A DNA stretch of 64,000 nucleotides, taken from positions 344,610-408,609 of the forward strand of contig NZ_FBYA01000001.1 in the NCBI RefSeq assembly GCF_001517545.1, written 5' to 3'. Positions 1 through 8,837 of this stretch are shown here, one piece after another; within the stretch, counting starts at the first letter, position 1; the number at the start of each line of letters is the position of its first letter. The notes beneath the pieces are model-generated. The model did not search any database. It saw nothing but the letters and a program-made list of their open reading frames with translations, and was not told where the DNA came from. Source of the DNA: Limnohabitans sp. Rim47. GTDB taxonomy: Bacteria > Pseudomonadota > Gammaproteobacteria > Burkholderiales > Burkholderiaceae_C. A program made the position numbers and the translations under genes.

Positions 1-443
1 TCAAACTCTGTCGCTGTCAGGGGTGTCCAGACAAAGTCCACGCCCTTGAGGTTGGTGTAGCCGTGATGCACCACGTTGTGGCCGGTGTCCCACAGGCTGT
101 AGGGCGTCAGCGAGGGCAAAAATGCGATGCGGCCCAGCACCTTGTTGAGTTCGCGGTGGGGCGTCAGGCTTTGGTGGCAAGCGTCGTGGCCGATGATGAA
201 CAGGCGGCCAATCACGAAACCGGCGGCCAGCGCGCAAATCACTTTGGCCCAGACGGCATCCAGGGCGATGGTGCCTGTGATCAGGCTGAAAAACAGGGCG
301 TAGTCCAGGATCAACAGCACAAAGGCCCGAACGGTGCTGCGCTCGGACAAGGGGATCAGCCATTCGCGCAAAGTTTTGCGGTGCGGCAAAGGCTGGTCCA
401 AAGAAATGGGCTGGTCAGTGGTCGGTGTGTGCAATGCGGTCAT
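1..443 (-). CDS. Fatty acid desaturase, N-terminal part (cut by window edge)
   Basis: Membrane di-iron desaturase that would introduce a double bond into an acyl chain. The 147 visible codons run off the left edge, so the C-terminal half with the third histidine box is missing. Two histidine clusters are readable: GHDACHQS (HDxxH type) and HNVVHHGYTN (HxxHH type), which ligate the iron pair in this family. Two hydrophobic stretches precede the first box (around FVLLILDYALFFSLI and VICALAAGFVIG), consistent with membrane helices. The ATG follows a 5' flank without a clear Shine-Dalgarno sequence. Substrate and regiochemistry cannot be told from the fragment; a beta-carotene hydroxylase/ketolase-like relative is less likely but not excluded. 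Confidence 0.8.
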   Translation of the reverse strand, partial: MTALHTPTTDQPISLDQPLPHRKTLREWLIPLSERSTVRAFVLLILDYALFFSLITGTIALDAVWAKVICALAAGFVIGRLFIIGHDACHQSLTPHRELNKVLGRIAFLPSLTPYSLWDTGHNVVHHGYTNLKGVDFVWTPLTATEF

Positions 444-679
444 GACGATTCTGTTTAAATAGCTTGAGCGTAAGTTTAGTCGCCCTGACATCTTGTTGGG
501 CTGACAAGGATCAATTGAGGGGCCTCAGAAGGGGGGAATCGGCCTATATCCCTGGATCTCTGGGTTGGGGCGTCGCCCCGCCCTTGCCACCCGGCGTCTG
601 GGGCAGCGCAGCCAAAAGAACCCGTCATGTAACCGATTTCGTGTGAAAATTGAAATCAAATTACATGGAGATCTCTCGA

Positions 680-2113
680 ATGACACGTCGTGCCACCAAA
701 ATTGTTGCCACCTTAGGCCCTGCTTCCAGCGATCCTGCCCTGCTCGAAGCCATGATCCGCGCCGGGGTCAACGTGGTGCGCCTGAACTTCAGCCACGGCA
801 AGGCGCAGGACCATGTGGACCGCGCCATCTTGGTGCGTGCAGCATCTCAGCGTGCCGGTCGCGAAGTGGCCATCATGGCCGACCTGCAAGGCCCCAAGAT
901 CCGCGTGGGCAAGTTTGCCGAAGGCAAAGTGATGTTGGAGCCGGGCGAGCCTTTTGTGCTGGACGCCTCGCGCACCGAACCCGGCGACCTGCAAGGTGTT
1001 GGCCTGGACTACAAGGAGCTGCCCCGTGACGTGAAAGCGGGCGACGTGCTCTTGCTCAATGACGGCCTGATCGTGCTGACGGTGAATGCCGTCAGGGGCG
1101 AGCAGGTGCACACCACCGTCAAGCTAGGGGGCGAGCTGTCCAACAACAAGGGCATCAACAAACAAGGTGGCGGCCTCACAGCCCCGGCGCTGACTGCCAA
1201 GGACATGGACGACATCAAGACCGCCATGAGCCTGCGTGCCGACTATGTGGCGGTGAGCTTTCCCAAAAACGCCACCGACATGGAAATGGCCCGCCAACTG
1301 TGCAACGTGGCGGGGGCCGAATACGGTCACAAGCCCGGTTTGATCGCCAAGATTGAACGCGCCGAAGCCATCCCCCACCTCGAAGCCATCCTCAAGGCCA
1401 GCGACGGCATCATGGTTGCTCGGGGTGATTTGGCCGTCGAGGTGGGCAACGCCGCCGTGCCTGCGCTGCAAAAACGCATGATCAAGCTGGCCAAGGTGCA
1501 CGACAAGGTCGTGATCACCGCCACCCAGATGATGGAAAGCATGATCACCAACCCGGTGCCCACCCGCGCCGAGGTGTCCGATGTGGCCAACGCTGTGCTG
1601 GATGGCACCGACGCCGTGATGCTGAGTGCCGAGACCGCAGCGGGCAAATACCCGCTTGAAACGGTGGAAGAAATGGCTAAGATTTGTTTGGCTGCCGAAG
1701 GCGCTGAAGATGTGTTGCTGGACGCCGATTTCCGCGGCCAGTCTTTCAGCCGCATTGACCAGTCGATCGCCATGGGGGCCTTGTTCACAGCCCACCACCT
1801 GGGTGCAAAAGCCATCGTGGCCATGACCGAATCGGGTTCTACTGCACTGTGGATGAGCCGTCACCGGGTGCACATCCCGATCTACGCCCTGACCACTAAA
1901 TTGACCTCGCAGCGCAAGATGGCCTTGTTTCGCAACGTGCGGCCTTTGTTGATGGACACCAGCGCCGACCGTGACACGGCCCTGGCCGAAGCCGAAACGC
2001 ACCTGAAAAGCCGGGGCATTGTGGGTTCGGGCGATGTGTACGCCATCACCTGCGGAGAGCCCATGGGATCGCCCGGCGGCACCAACATGCTCAAAATCTG
2101 CAAGGTCGCCTGA
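680..2113 (+). CDS. pyk: Pyruvate kinase
   Basis: Last step of glycolysis: phosphoenolpyruvate plus ADP to pyruvate plus ATP, in the cytoplasm. The 477-residue protein has the usual family length. It opens with TRRATKIVATLGPAS and RLNFSHG, carries DLQGPKIRVG at the start of the B domain, the active-site signature GLIAKIERAEAI with the catalytic Lys and the metal-binding Glu, and ATQMMESM. The last third is the allosteric C domain. The ATG was chosen because GGAG lies 9 nt upstream and the protein then starts like its relatives; upstream in-frame TTG and ATG codons lack this. It is followed on the same strand by fba. Confidence 0.97.
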   Translation: MTRRATKIVATLGPASSDPALLEAMIRAGVNVVRLNFSHGKAQDHVDRAILVRAASQRAGREVAIMADLQGPKIRVGKFAEGKVMLEPGEPFVLDASRTEPGDLQGVGLDYKELPRDVKAGDVLLLNDGLIVLTVNAVRGEQVHTTVKLGGELSNNKGINKQGGGLTAPALTAKDMDDIKTAMSLRADYVAVSFPKNATDMEMARQLCNVAGAEYGHKPGLIAKIERAEAIPHLEAILKASDGIMVARGDLAVEVGNAAVPALQKRMIKLAKVHDKVVITATQMMESMITNPVPTRAEVSDVANAVLDGTDAVMLSAETAAGKYPLETVEEMAKICLAAEGAEDVLLDADFRGQSFSRIDQSIAMGALFTAHHLGAKAIVAMTESGSTALWMSRHRVHIPIYALTTKLTSQRKMALFRNVRPLLMDTSADRDTALAEAETHLKSRGIVGSGDVYAITCGEPMGSPGGTNMLKICKVA

Positions 2114-2329
2114 CAGCGAGGGCCTCAAACGGTCCTTCTCGAGGGGCGCGCCAGTCAAGCGCTGGGCCCTTCGGGCTGCTCGCGCAGACCCTGAGTTCGA
2201 CAGTCGATGGTCTTCAGACGGCTGGGTGGTTCAGCCTTGTGTCAGATCGAAACCTATAAAATCAGGCCTAGTTACAAGCCGGTTACATGCCGGCGAGCCT
2301 GAATTTTCAACTTCCCGGGATATACCACC

Positions 2330-3394
2330 ATGGCACTCGTTTCAATGCGCGAGCTGCTGGACCACGCAGCCGTCAACGGCTACGGCATTCCAGCTTTCAA
2401 CGTCAACAACCTGGAGCAAGTCCAGGCCGTCATGACCGCTGCCGACGAGGTCGGTGCGCCGGTCATCCTGCAGGCCAGCGCGGGCGCTCGCAAATATGCG
2501 GGTGAGCCTTTCATCAAACATTTGATTCAAGCCGCAACCGAGCAGTGGCCACACATCCCGCTGGTCATGCACCAAGACCATGGCCAAAGCCCGGCCATTT
2601 GCCAAGGCGCCATGAACCTCGGTTTTTCGTCGGTGATGATGGACGGCTCTTTGCTCGAAGACGGCAAAACGCCGGCCGACTTCGCCTACAACGTTGATGT
2701 GACGCGCCGTGTGGTCGAGATGGCGCACCAGTTGGGCGTCTCGGTCGAGGGCGAACTCGGTTGCTTGGGCAATCTCGAAACCGGTGAGGCCGGTGAAGAA
2801 GACGGCATTGGCGCGGCGGGCAAACTCGACCACAGCCAGATGCTGACCGACCCCGAAGAAGCCGCGCAGTTCGTCAAAGCCACGGGTTTGGACGCGTTGG
2901 CCATCGCCATTGGCACTAGCCACGGGGCTTACAAGTTCAGTCGCAAGCCCACGGGCGACATTCTGGCCATCTCGCGCGTCAAAGAAATCCACGCCCGCAT
3001 CCCCAACACCCATCTGGTGATGCACGGCTCGTCCAGCGTGCCGCAAGAGTTGCTGGCCATGATCAACCAGTACGGTGGTCAGATGAAGCAAACCTACGGC
3101 GTGCCGGTCGAGGAAATCCAGGAAGCCATCAAGTTTGGTGTGCGCAAAATCAACATCGACACCGACATCCGCTTGGCCATGACGGCCGCTTGCCGCAAGT
3201 TTTTGTTTGAAAACCCCGACAAATTTGATGCCCGCGAATGGCTCAAGCCCGCCCGCGAAGCAGCCAAACAGTTGTGCAAACAGCGCTACCTGGAGTTCGG
3301 CTGCGAAGGCCAGGCTCCCAAAATCAAGGGTGAGACTTTGCAAGTGGTCGCTGCCCGCTACGCCAAGGGCGAACTGGCCCAGGTGGTCCGCTGA
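2330..3394 (+). CDS. fba: Class II fructose-bisphosphate aldolase
   Basis: Zinc-dependent cleavage of fructose 1,6-bisphosphate into glyceraldehyde 3-phosphate and dihydroxyacetone phosphate, or the reverse in gluconeogenesis. The 354-residue protein shows the class II Zn/catalytic signature VMHQDHGQS (His81, Asp83, His84), the VEGELGCLG segment, HGSSSVP, and the KINIDTDIR phosphate-binding region. Length fits the CbbA/Calvin-type subfamily found in betaproteobacteria; no other Calvin-cycle gene is in the window, so a glycolytic role beside pyk is the simplest reading. It is separated from pyk by 216 bp and ends in a strong rho-independent terminator. Confidence 0.96.
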   Translation: MALVSMRELLDHAAVNGYGIPAFNVNNLEQVQAVMTAADEVGAPVILQASAGARKYAGEPFIKHLIQAATEQWPHIPLVMHQDHGQSPAICQGAMNLGFSSVMMDGSLLEDGKTPADFAYNVDVTRRVVEMAHQLGVSVEGELGCLGNLETGEAGEEDGIGAAGKLDHSQMLTDPEEAAQFVKATGLDALAIAIGTSHGAYKFSRKPTGDILAISRVKEIHARIPNTHLVMHGSSSVPQELLAMINQYGGQMKQTYGVPVEEIQEAIKFGVRKINIDTDIRLAMTAACRKFLFENPDKFDAREWLKPAREAAKQLCKQRYLEFGCEGQAPKIKGETLQVVAARYAKGELAQVVR

Positions 3395-3452
3395 TTCGCG
3401 TGACCTGTGGCACCGAAAGTGTGCGGCCGGTCCTGCGATAATTGACCCGAAT

Positions 3453-3487
3453 GGCCCGTTGCCTGTTCAACGGGCCTTTTTCTTTTT
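3453..3487 (+). terminator. Rho-independent terminator of fba
   Basis: A perfect 9-bp stem (GGCCCGTTG / CAACGGGCC) with a 6-nt loop is followed by TTTTTCTTTTTT. It lies 58 bp after the fba stop codon and just before purC. A GATAAT hexamer with an upstream TG sits 11 nt before the stem. Confidence 0.9.
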
Positions 3488-3511
3488 TGTTGTTGCTTGA
3501 CTGTTTTTGCC

Positions 3512-4420
3512 ATGACCTCTGCGCTTCACACCTCGGCCCTGACTTCCTTGCCCTTGCTGGCCCGTGGCAAGGTGCGCGACAACTATGCCGTGGGCGACGA
3601 CCGCATCCTGATGGTGGCGTCTGACCGCATCAGCGCCTTCGACGTGATCATGGGCGAGCCGATTCCCGGCAAGGGCGTGTTGCTGACGCAAATGGCGCTG
3701 TTCTGGTTTGACCAACTCGGCCCCAAGGGCTTGAACATCTGCCCTATCCACCTGACAGGCGATGCCCCCGAGAGCGTGGTGTCGGCCGATGAGGTGCCCC
3801 AGGTCAAAGGCCGATCCATGCTGGTCAAGCGCCTCAAACCCATCCCGGTCGAAGCGGTGGTGCGCGGCTACTTGGCCGGCAGCGGTTGGAAGGAATACCA
3901 AGACAACCAGGCGGTGTGCGGCGTGAAGTTGCCTGCGGGCCTGAAAAACGCCAGCTTGTTGCCCGAACCCATTTACACACCTGCAGCCAAGGCGGCGGTG
4001 GGCGAGCACGACGAAAACATCACCTTCGAGCAAACGGTGGACATGATTGGCGCCGATTTGGCCGGCCGTATCCGCGACATCAGCATCCAGCTGTACAAGG
4101 CAGCCCGCGACATTGCCGCGACCAAAGGCATCATCATTGCCGACACCAAGTTCGAGTTTGGTCTGGACACCGACGGCACGCTGGTGTTGATGGACGAGGT
4201 GCTGACACCCGACTCTTCGCGTTACTGGCCTGCCGAAAGCTATATGGAAGGGGCCAATCCCCCCAGCTACGACAAGCAGTTTTTGCGCGACTGGCTGGAA
4301 ACGGCGCAGGTCAATGGCAAGCCCTGGGACAAAACCCCACCAGCACCCCGTTTGCCGCGTGAGGTGATTGAGAAAACGGCCGCCAAATACGAAGAAGCCA
4401 TGAACAAGCTGATGGCCTGA
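3512..4420 (+). CDS. purC: SAICAR synthetase (phosphoribosylaminoimidazole-succinocarboxamide synthase)
   Basis: Joins CAIR and aspartate with ATP in de novo purine synthesis. The 302-residue protein starts with the typical ARGKVRDNY and has DRISAFDVIM, the VVRGYLAGSGWKEY block, DTKFEFGLD, and DEVLTPDSSRYW. Length matches the longer, eukaryote-like PurC of beta- and gammaproteobacteria. The ATG is preferred over an in-frame TTG five codons upstream, which falls in the T-rich tail of the fba terminator. The preceding steps, purE and purK, lie 1.7 kb downstream rather than in the same operon. Confidence 0.96.
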   Translation: MTSALHTSALTSLPLLARGKVRDNYAVGDDRILMVASDRISAFDVIMGEPIPGKGVLLTQMALFWFDQLGPKGLNICPIHLTGDAPESVVSADEVPQVKGRSMLVKRLKPIPVEAVVRGYLAGSGWKEYQDNQAVCGVKLPAGLKNASLLPEPIYTPAAKAAVGEHDENITFEQTVDMIGADLAGRIRDISIQLYKAARDIAATKGIIIADTKFEFGLDTDGTLVLMDEVLTPDSSRYWPAESYMEGANPPSYDKQFLRDWLETAQVNGKPWDKTPPAPRLPREVIEKTAAKYEEAMNKLMA

Positions 4421-4444
4421 ACCCATTCAGGCATTTTGAAACCC

Positions 4445-4474
4445 ACAAAAAAGGCGCTGCATGGCAGCGCCTTT
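4445..4474 (-). terminator. Terminator for the small membrane-protein gene, possibly bidirectional
   Basis: An 11-bp perfect stem (AAAGGCGCTGC / GCAGCGCCTTT) with a 3-nt loop lies between the convergent ends of purC and the next gene. Read on the minus strand it is followed by six T residues; on the plus strand the U tract is only three long, so it should stop the minus-strand transcript best. Confidence 0.85.
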
Positions 4475-4493
4475 GACATGGGGGAATGCGAAA

Positions 4494-4859
4494 TCAGCCA
4501 GCGAAAGCGAGCAGGGTCATGGCGTCCATGAGCAAAGTGGTGCTGGCCACCAGCATGCTGGCGAAGGCGACAGAGCGGCCCCGTGGGTGCAGTGCGGCCC
4601 CCCAGAAGGCCGACAGGCACACCAGTTCCAGGCTGCCGCGCAGCCAAAAGTAGCGGCTGCTGCCCATCAAGCTGGCGGTTTCTGTGCTCATGAGCACGCC
4701 ATACAGAAAAATGCCTTTGACCAACCAAAGCGCTGCTCCCACATGCAGCACATGCTGCCAGAGGCCGGCGCCCCAACCCGCACCATGCGCAGGTGCCTGT
4801 GCAGAACCGAGCAGGCATTGCAGCTCTTCAGGGGTGACCAAGGGTTGAGTACGCGGCAT
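4494..4859 (-). CDS. Small hydrophobic protein of unknown function
   Basis: I do not recognise this 121-residue protein. After a short polar N-terminus (about 30 residues) it has three hydrophobic stretches, around HVLHVGAALWLVKGIFLYGVL, YFWLRGSLELVCLSAFWGAAL and SMLVASTTLLMDAMTLLAF, so an inner-membrane protein with about three helices is likely. An ATG is used here; an in-frame GTG five codons upstream is possible, and neither has a clear ribosome-binding site. It stands alone on the minus strand with its own terminator, which supports a real gene. No catalytic motif was seen. Confidence 0.6.
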   Translation of the reverse strand: MPRTQPLVTPEELQCLLGSAQAPAHGAGWGAGLWQHVLHVGAALWLVKGIFLYGVLMSTETASLMGSSRYFWLRGSLELVCLSAFWGAALHPRGRSVAFASMLVASTTLLMDAMTLLAFAG

Positions 4860-5048
4860 ATGAAAATGAATCACAAAGTGGTGTTTTGAATTCTAGGTGC
4901 GTAGATCCTTGGACTGTCTTCGGCATGGGGTCATGGCCTTGCAAATCCGTAAGTGTCTGTAACGCCAGGGATGACCTCGCGATTGAAAATGCCATTTGAA
5001 TCAATTCGCATTGACGTTTTGAGTCATGCGTCTCAGTCGACGGCGATG

Positions 5049-5094
5049 AAAAAAGCCCGGAAAGCCTGCACAGGGTGCAGCTTGTCCGGGCCTT
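5049..5094 (-). terminator. Terminator of cnoX
   Basis: On the minus strand GCCCGGA pairs with TCCGGGC around a nested CTGCAC/GTGCAG hairpin, followed by six T residues. It begins about 23 bp after the cnoX stop codon. Confidence 0.85.
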
Positions 5095-5116
5095 TGTAGC
5101 GCGAAAACGCGGATCG

Positions 5117-6070
5117 TCAGTTCAGCATCATGCTCAGCTTGCGCCGGTAGCTGGAGATCATGGCCAGCAGCGGGTCTTCTTGCAGGGCGGCTTTGCCCAT
5201 CAGCTCGATGCCCCCTGCCGATTTGCCTGTGGCGTCTTGTGCCTTGGATTTGGGTGGGGTCATCAGCTCCAGCAGGGCGACAAAGGTTTTGCGCGGCGCT
5301 TCGGCGTCCCACTTTTTGTCGCGCATGATGATTTCCAGCAACTCGTCCATGGCCGCTTCCCACTGGCCCACGGCGATCAGCAGGCGGCTTTTGGCAAAGC
5401 GGGTTTCAAAGTCGCGCTTGTTATGGCCAATCAGTTCGTCGAATTTCGCCAGTTCCCATTGGCCGCGTGGGTCTTGGCTCACAAACTCCAGTGCATTGAG
5501 CCACTGGGTTTGGGCCTCAAAGCGCAAGGGCACCGGGATGCGGCTCATGGTCGGGGCCAGCAAGGCAGCGGCTTCGGCCAGCTCACCCAGTCCGATCAGC
5601 AGTTTGACCAAGTCAAAGCGGGCGTCGTCGTTGCCGGGGTCGGTGGCCAGAGCTTGCTCTAGGGCGGCGCGGGCGCTGGGCTCGTCACCCGCTTGCACTG
5701 GCTCGTGGGCTTCTTCGGCGGCCGCTTGGGCCTGCAGTGCTTCGGCTGCGGGCAGGTGTTTGTCCAGAAATTGCTTAACTTGGCCTTCGGGCAAAGCGCC
5801 CATGAAACCATCGACCGGTTGGCCATTCATCAGCAAGACGCAAGTCGGGATACTTTTGATGCCAAAGGCCTGGGCCAGTTGTTGTTCTTCGTCGGAGTTG
5901 ATCTTGACCAGTTTGAAGCGGCCTTCGTAGGCGGTTTCTACCTTTTCGAGGACGGGGCCCAGCGATTTACAGGGGCCGCACCACGGCGCCCAAAAGTCCA
6001 CCAGCACGGGTGTGGTCATGGAGGCTTCGATGACCTCGGCTTCAAAATTTTGTATCGTGACGTCCATCAT
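5117..6070 (-). CDS. cnoX: Thioredoxin-domain co-chaperone (CnoX/YbbN family)
   Basis: A fusion of an N-terminal thioredoxin fold (about residues 1-110) and a C-terminal helical repeat region (about 130-317) that resembles the tetratricopeptide part of CnoX. CnoX proteins hold unfolded or oxidised proteins and pass them to GroEL or DnaK. The active site is WCGPC (Cys31, Cys34) with the cis-proline at SIPTC, so this copy should be redox-active, unlike the E. coli protein, which lacks the first cysteine. Two adjacent ATG codons are possible starts; the first is used. The gene diverges from purE across 80 bp and has its own terminator. Confidence 0.88.
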   Translation of the reverse strand: MMDVTIQNFEAEVIEASMTTPVLVDFWAPWCGPCKSLGPVLEKVETAYEGRFKLVKINSDEEQQLAQAFGIKSIPTCVLLMNGQPVDGFMGALPEGQVKQFLDKHLPAAEALQAQAAAEEAHEPVQAGDEPSARAALEQALATDPGNDDARFDLVKLLIGLGELAEAAALLAPTMSRIPVPLRFEAQTQWLNALEFVSQDPRGQWELAKFDELIGHNKRDFETRFAKSRLLIAVGQWEAAMDELLEIIMRDKKWDAEAPRKTFVALLELMTPPKSKAQDATGKSAGGIELMGKAALQEDPLLAMISSYRRKLSMMLN

Positions 6071-6150
6071 GGCGGGCAGTGTTCCGGGTTGTGTTTCGGA
6101 CCCGTGCGGGTGAAACCTTAAAATTCGACATTGATCACGAAAAGCACCCA

Positions 6151-6651
6151 ATGACTCAAGCGCTCATCGGCGTCGTCATGGGTTCCAGCTCCGACTGGGA
6201 CACCATGCAGCACGCAGTCCAGATTCTCCAACAGTTTGGCATCCCTCACGACGCCCGCGTGGTTTCGGCCCACAGAATGCCGGACGATATGTTTGCCTAT
6301 GCACAGAGCGCTGCCGAACGGGGCCTGCAGGCCATCATCGCGGGGGCAGGCGGCGCGGCCCATCTGCCCGGCATGATCGCGGCCAAAACCGTGGTGCCTG
6401 TGCTGGGCGTGCCGGTGCAAACCAAGGCCCTGTCGGGCGTGGATTCGTTGCACAGCATTGTGCAAATGCCCAAGGGCGTGCCGGTGGCCACCTTTGCGAT
6501 CGGTGCGGCGGGTGCGGCCAACGCCGCCCTGTTTGCCGTGGCCATGCTGGCTAACCACGACGCGGCGCTGCGCCAAAAGCTCGACGCCTTCCGCGCCGCG
6601 CAGACCGAAGCGGCACGCGCCATGACCTTGCCACCTGTGGGCAGCGCATGA
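6151..6651 (+). CDS. purE: N5-carboxyaminoimidazole ribonucleotide mutase
   Basis: Converts N5-CAIR to CAIR in purine synthesis. The 166-residue protein shows the class I PurE motifs GSSSDWDTM, SAHRMPDDM and AGAGGAAHLPGM. The ATG is placed where these proteins normally start. The stop overlaps the purK start by four bases (ATGA), indicating translational coupling. A TTAAAAT element about 28 nt upstream of the start may be its -10 box. Confidence 0.96.
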   Translation: MTQALIGVVMGSSSDWDTMQHAVQILQQFGIPHDARVVSAHRMPDDMFAYAQSAAERGLQAIIAGAGGAAHLPGMIAAKTVVPVLGVPVQTKALSGVDSLHSIVQMPKGVPVATFAIGAAGAANAALFAVAMLANHDAALRQKLDAFRAAQTEAARAMTLPPVGSA

Positions 6652-7817
6652 GCCGGGCCATCTTGCCGGGGGCCACGGTCAATGGCCAGCCCGCCACGCT
6701 GGGCGTGATGGGCGGTGGCCAGTTGGGCCGCATGTTTGTGCACGCGGCGCAAGCCATGGGTTATTTCACCGCCGTGCTCGACCCCGACCCGGCCAGCCCA
6801 GCGGGCTTAGTCAGCCACCACCATGTGCAGACCGACTATATGGACGAGCAGGGCCTGGTGCAGTTGGTGCAGTGCTGCGCGGCCATCACCACCGAATTTG
6901 AAAACGTGCCTGCGCCTGCCCTCATGACCTTAGGCGCTCAACGCCCGGTGGCGCCCAGCGCCGACGCCGTGGCCATCGCGCAAGACCGCGCGGCAGAAAA
7001 AGCCCACTTTGTGCGCTGCGGCGTGCCGGTGGCCCCGCACGCGGTGATCGCCACGCCCGCACAACTGGAAGCCGTGGGCGATGACTTGTTGCCCGGCATT
7101 TTGAAGACGGCCCGCATGGGCTACGACGGCAAGGGCCAGATTCGCGTCAAGACCCGCGCAGAACTGGTGGCGGGCTGGGACCAGCTCAAGAACGTGCCCT
7201 GTGTGCTCGAAAAAATGCTGCCATTGCAGGCCGAGTGCTCGGTCATCGTGGCGCGTGGGGCCGATGGCCAGATCGTCAACTTTCCGGTGCAGCTGAATCT
7301 GCACCGCGAAGGCATCCTGGCGGTGACCAGCGTGTACGAAGGCGCCGTGCCTGCCGAGTTGGCTGCACAAGCCGTGGCCGCGACACGCGCCATTGCCGAA
7401 GGCATCCACTACGTGGGCGTGTTGTGCGTGGAGTTTTTCATCCTCGAAGGCGGTCAGCTGGTTGTCAACGAAATGGCCCCGCGCCCGCACAACAGCGGCC
7501 ATTACACGATGAACGCCTGCGACCAGTCGCAGTTTGAGCTGCAAGTGCGCACCTTGGCCGGTTTGCCGCTGACCCAACCGCGTCAGCATTCGCCCGCCAT
7601 CATGCTCAACCTGTTGGGCGACCTGTGGCCCCAAGGTGCCAGCCCTGCTTGGGAGCGTGTGCTGGCTTTGCCCGGCACGCATTTGCACCTGTACGGTAAG
7701 TTGTCGGCCCGACCTGGTCGCAAGATGGGGCACCTGAACATCACAGGGGCCACACCCGAGGCCGTGCGGGCCACCGCCTTGCAAGCGGCAGCGCTGCTGG
7801 GCATTGAAGCGTTCTGA
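6648..7817 (+). CDS. purK: N5-carboxyaminoimidazole ribonucleotide synthase
   Basis: ATP-grasp enzyme that makes N5-CAIR from AIR and bicarbonate, the substrate for PurE. The 389-residue protein opens with the Rossmann-like LGVMGGGQLGRMF, has the ATP-grasp segment KTARMGYDGKGQ, and the metal/ATP site VNEMAPRPHNSGHYT. It begins inside the purE stop codon and is followed 19 bp later by sua5 on the same strand, so a three-gene transcript is plausible. Confidence 0.96.
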   Translation: MSRAILPGATVNGQPATLGVMGGGQLGRMFVHAAQAMGYFTAVLDPDPASPAGLVSHHHVQTDYMDEQGLVQLVQCCAAITTEFENVPAPALMTLGAQRPVAPSADAVAIAQDRAAEKAHFVRCGVPVAPHAVIATPAQLEAVGDDLLPGILKTARMGYDGKGQIRVKTRAELVAGWDQLKNVPCVLEKMLPLQAECSVIVARGADGQIVNFPVQLNLHREGILAVTSVYEGAVPAELAAQAVAATRAIAEGIHYVGVLCVEFFILEGGQLVVNEMAPRPHNSGHYTMNACDQSQFELQVRTLAGLPLTQPRQHSPAIMLNLLGDLWPQGASPAWERVLALPGTHLHLYGKLSARPGRKMGHLNITGATPEAVRATALQAAALLGIEAF

Positions 7818-7836
7818 CTTCAGCAGCAAGGCGACC

Positions 7837-8829
7837 ATGATCCTGAGTGCCAACGACGCGGCCATTGCCCAAGCCGCGCAAGCCTTGCAAGGCGGCCAGC
7901 TGGTTGGCTTGCCCACCGAAACCGTGTACGGCTTGGCGGCCAACGCCACCGACGACGCAGCCGTGGCCCGCATCTTTGTGGCCAAAGGTCGCCCCGCCGA
8001 CCACCCGCTCATCGTGCATGTGGCCAGCGCTGACCAAGTGCCGGTGTTTGCCGCGCAGGTGCCTGACTTTGCGCAGCGCCTGATCCAGGCTTTTTGGCCC
8101 GGCCCCCTGACCCTGATCCTGCCGCGCCAGCCCGGTGTGGCTACGGCTTCCGCCGGGGGGCAAGACTCGATCGGTTTGCGTTGCCCATCGCACCCGGTGG
8201 CCCAGGCGCTGCTCAAGGCGGGCTTGGCGCTCGGCGTGCAAGGCGTTTCGGCCCCCAGTGCCAACCGCTTTGGCCGCGTCAGCCCGACCACCGCGGTGCA
8301 TGTGCAGTCTGAGCTGGGGCCTGACTTGCTGATTTTGGACGGCGGTGAATGCGAAGTGGGCATCGAGTCCACCATCGTGGACTGCACGCGAGGCGAGCCG
8401 GTGTTGCTGCGTCCCGGACACATCACCCGGCCCCAAATCGAGGCAGCTTGCGCACGCGCCCTGCGTGACAAAGACGCGTTGGCCCAAGCCGCGCCCCGCG
8501 CCTCGGGCACGCTCGAATCACATTACGCGCCCCGAGCCAAAGTGCGCTTGATGTCAGCGCAAGACATCGCTGCCAAGCTGCAGGCCCTGGGGCCGCATGC
8601 CCACAATCTGGGGGTGTGGTCGGCTGTGCGCCCTGATGACGGCGCAGGCTTGGGTGCCGGTGTGGTGTGGCGTGCCCAGCCGCAAATGGCCGAGGAAGCT
8701 GCACATGCGCTGTTCAGTGTGCTGCGCGATTTGGATGCCCGTGGCGTGCAGCAAATTTGGGTGCAACTGCCGCCCGACACCCCTGATTGGGAAGGTGTGC
8801 GCGATCGCTTGCAACGCGCTGCGGCCTGA
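7837..8829 (+). CDS. sua5: L-threonylcarbamoyladenylate synthase (Sua5 type)
   Basis: Makes threonylcarbamoyl-AMP from threonine, bicarbonate and ATP, the first step of t6A37 tRNA modification. The N-terminal YrdC domain (about residues 1-200) carries GLPTETVYGLAANA, KGRPADHPLIVH and PSANRFGRVSPT. The remaining 130 residues, starting near SGTLESHYAPRAKV, are the Sua5 C-terminal domain, so this is the long form rather than TsaC. The ATG has AAGG about 5 nt upstream. The partner enzyme TsaB is encoded 3 kb away on the same strand. It converges with the SemiSWEET gene with 8 bp between stops. Confidence 0.93.
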   Translation: MILSANDAAIAQAAQALQGGQLVGLPTETVYGLAANATDDAAVARIFVAKGRPADHPLIVHVASADQVPVFAAQVPDFAQRLIQAFWPGPLTLILPRQPGVATASAGGQDSIGLRCPSHPVAQALLKAGLALGVQGVSAPSANRFGRVSPTTAVHVQSELGPDLLILDGGECEVGIESTIVDCTRGEPVLLRPGHITRPQIEAACARALRDKDALAQAAPRASGTLESHYAPRAKVRLMSAQDIAAKLQALGPHAHNLGVWSAVRPDDGAGLGAGVVWRAQPQMAEEAAHALFSVLRDLDARGVQQIWVQLPPDTPDWEGVRDRLQRAAA

Positions 8830-8837
8830 AAAAGGTT

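Noticed and set aside
1..363. Minus-strand open frame of 120 codons at the left edge in a different phase from the desaturase.
   Set aside because: It is Arg/Pro/His-rich without any motif and overlaps the desaturase, whose frame has the histidine boxes.
575..588. GGGGC-GTC-GCCCC inverted repeat upstream of pyk as a riboswitch or attenuator.
   Set aside because: The stem is only five bases in a GC-rich stretch, with no U tract and no further conserved fold.
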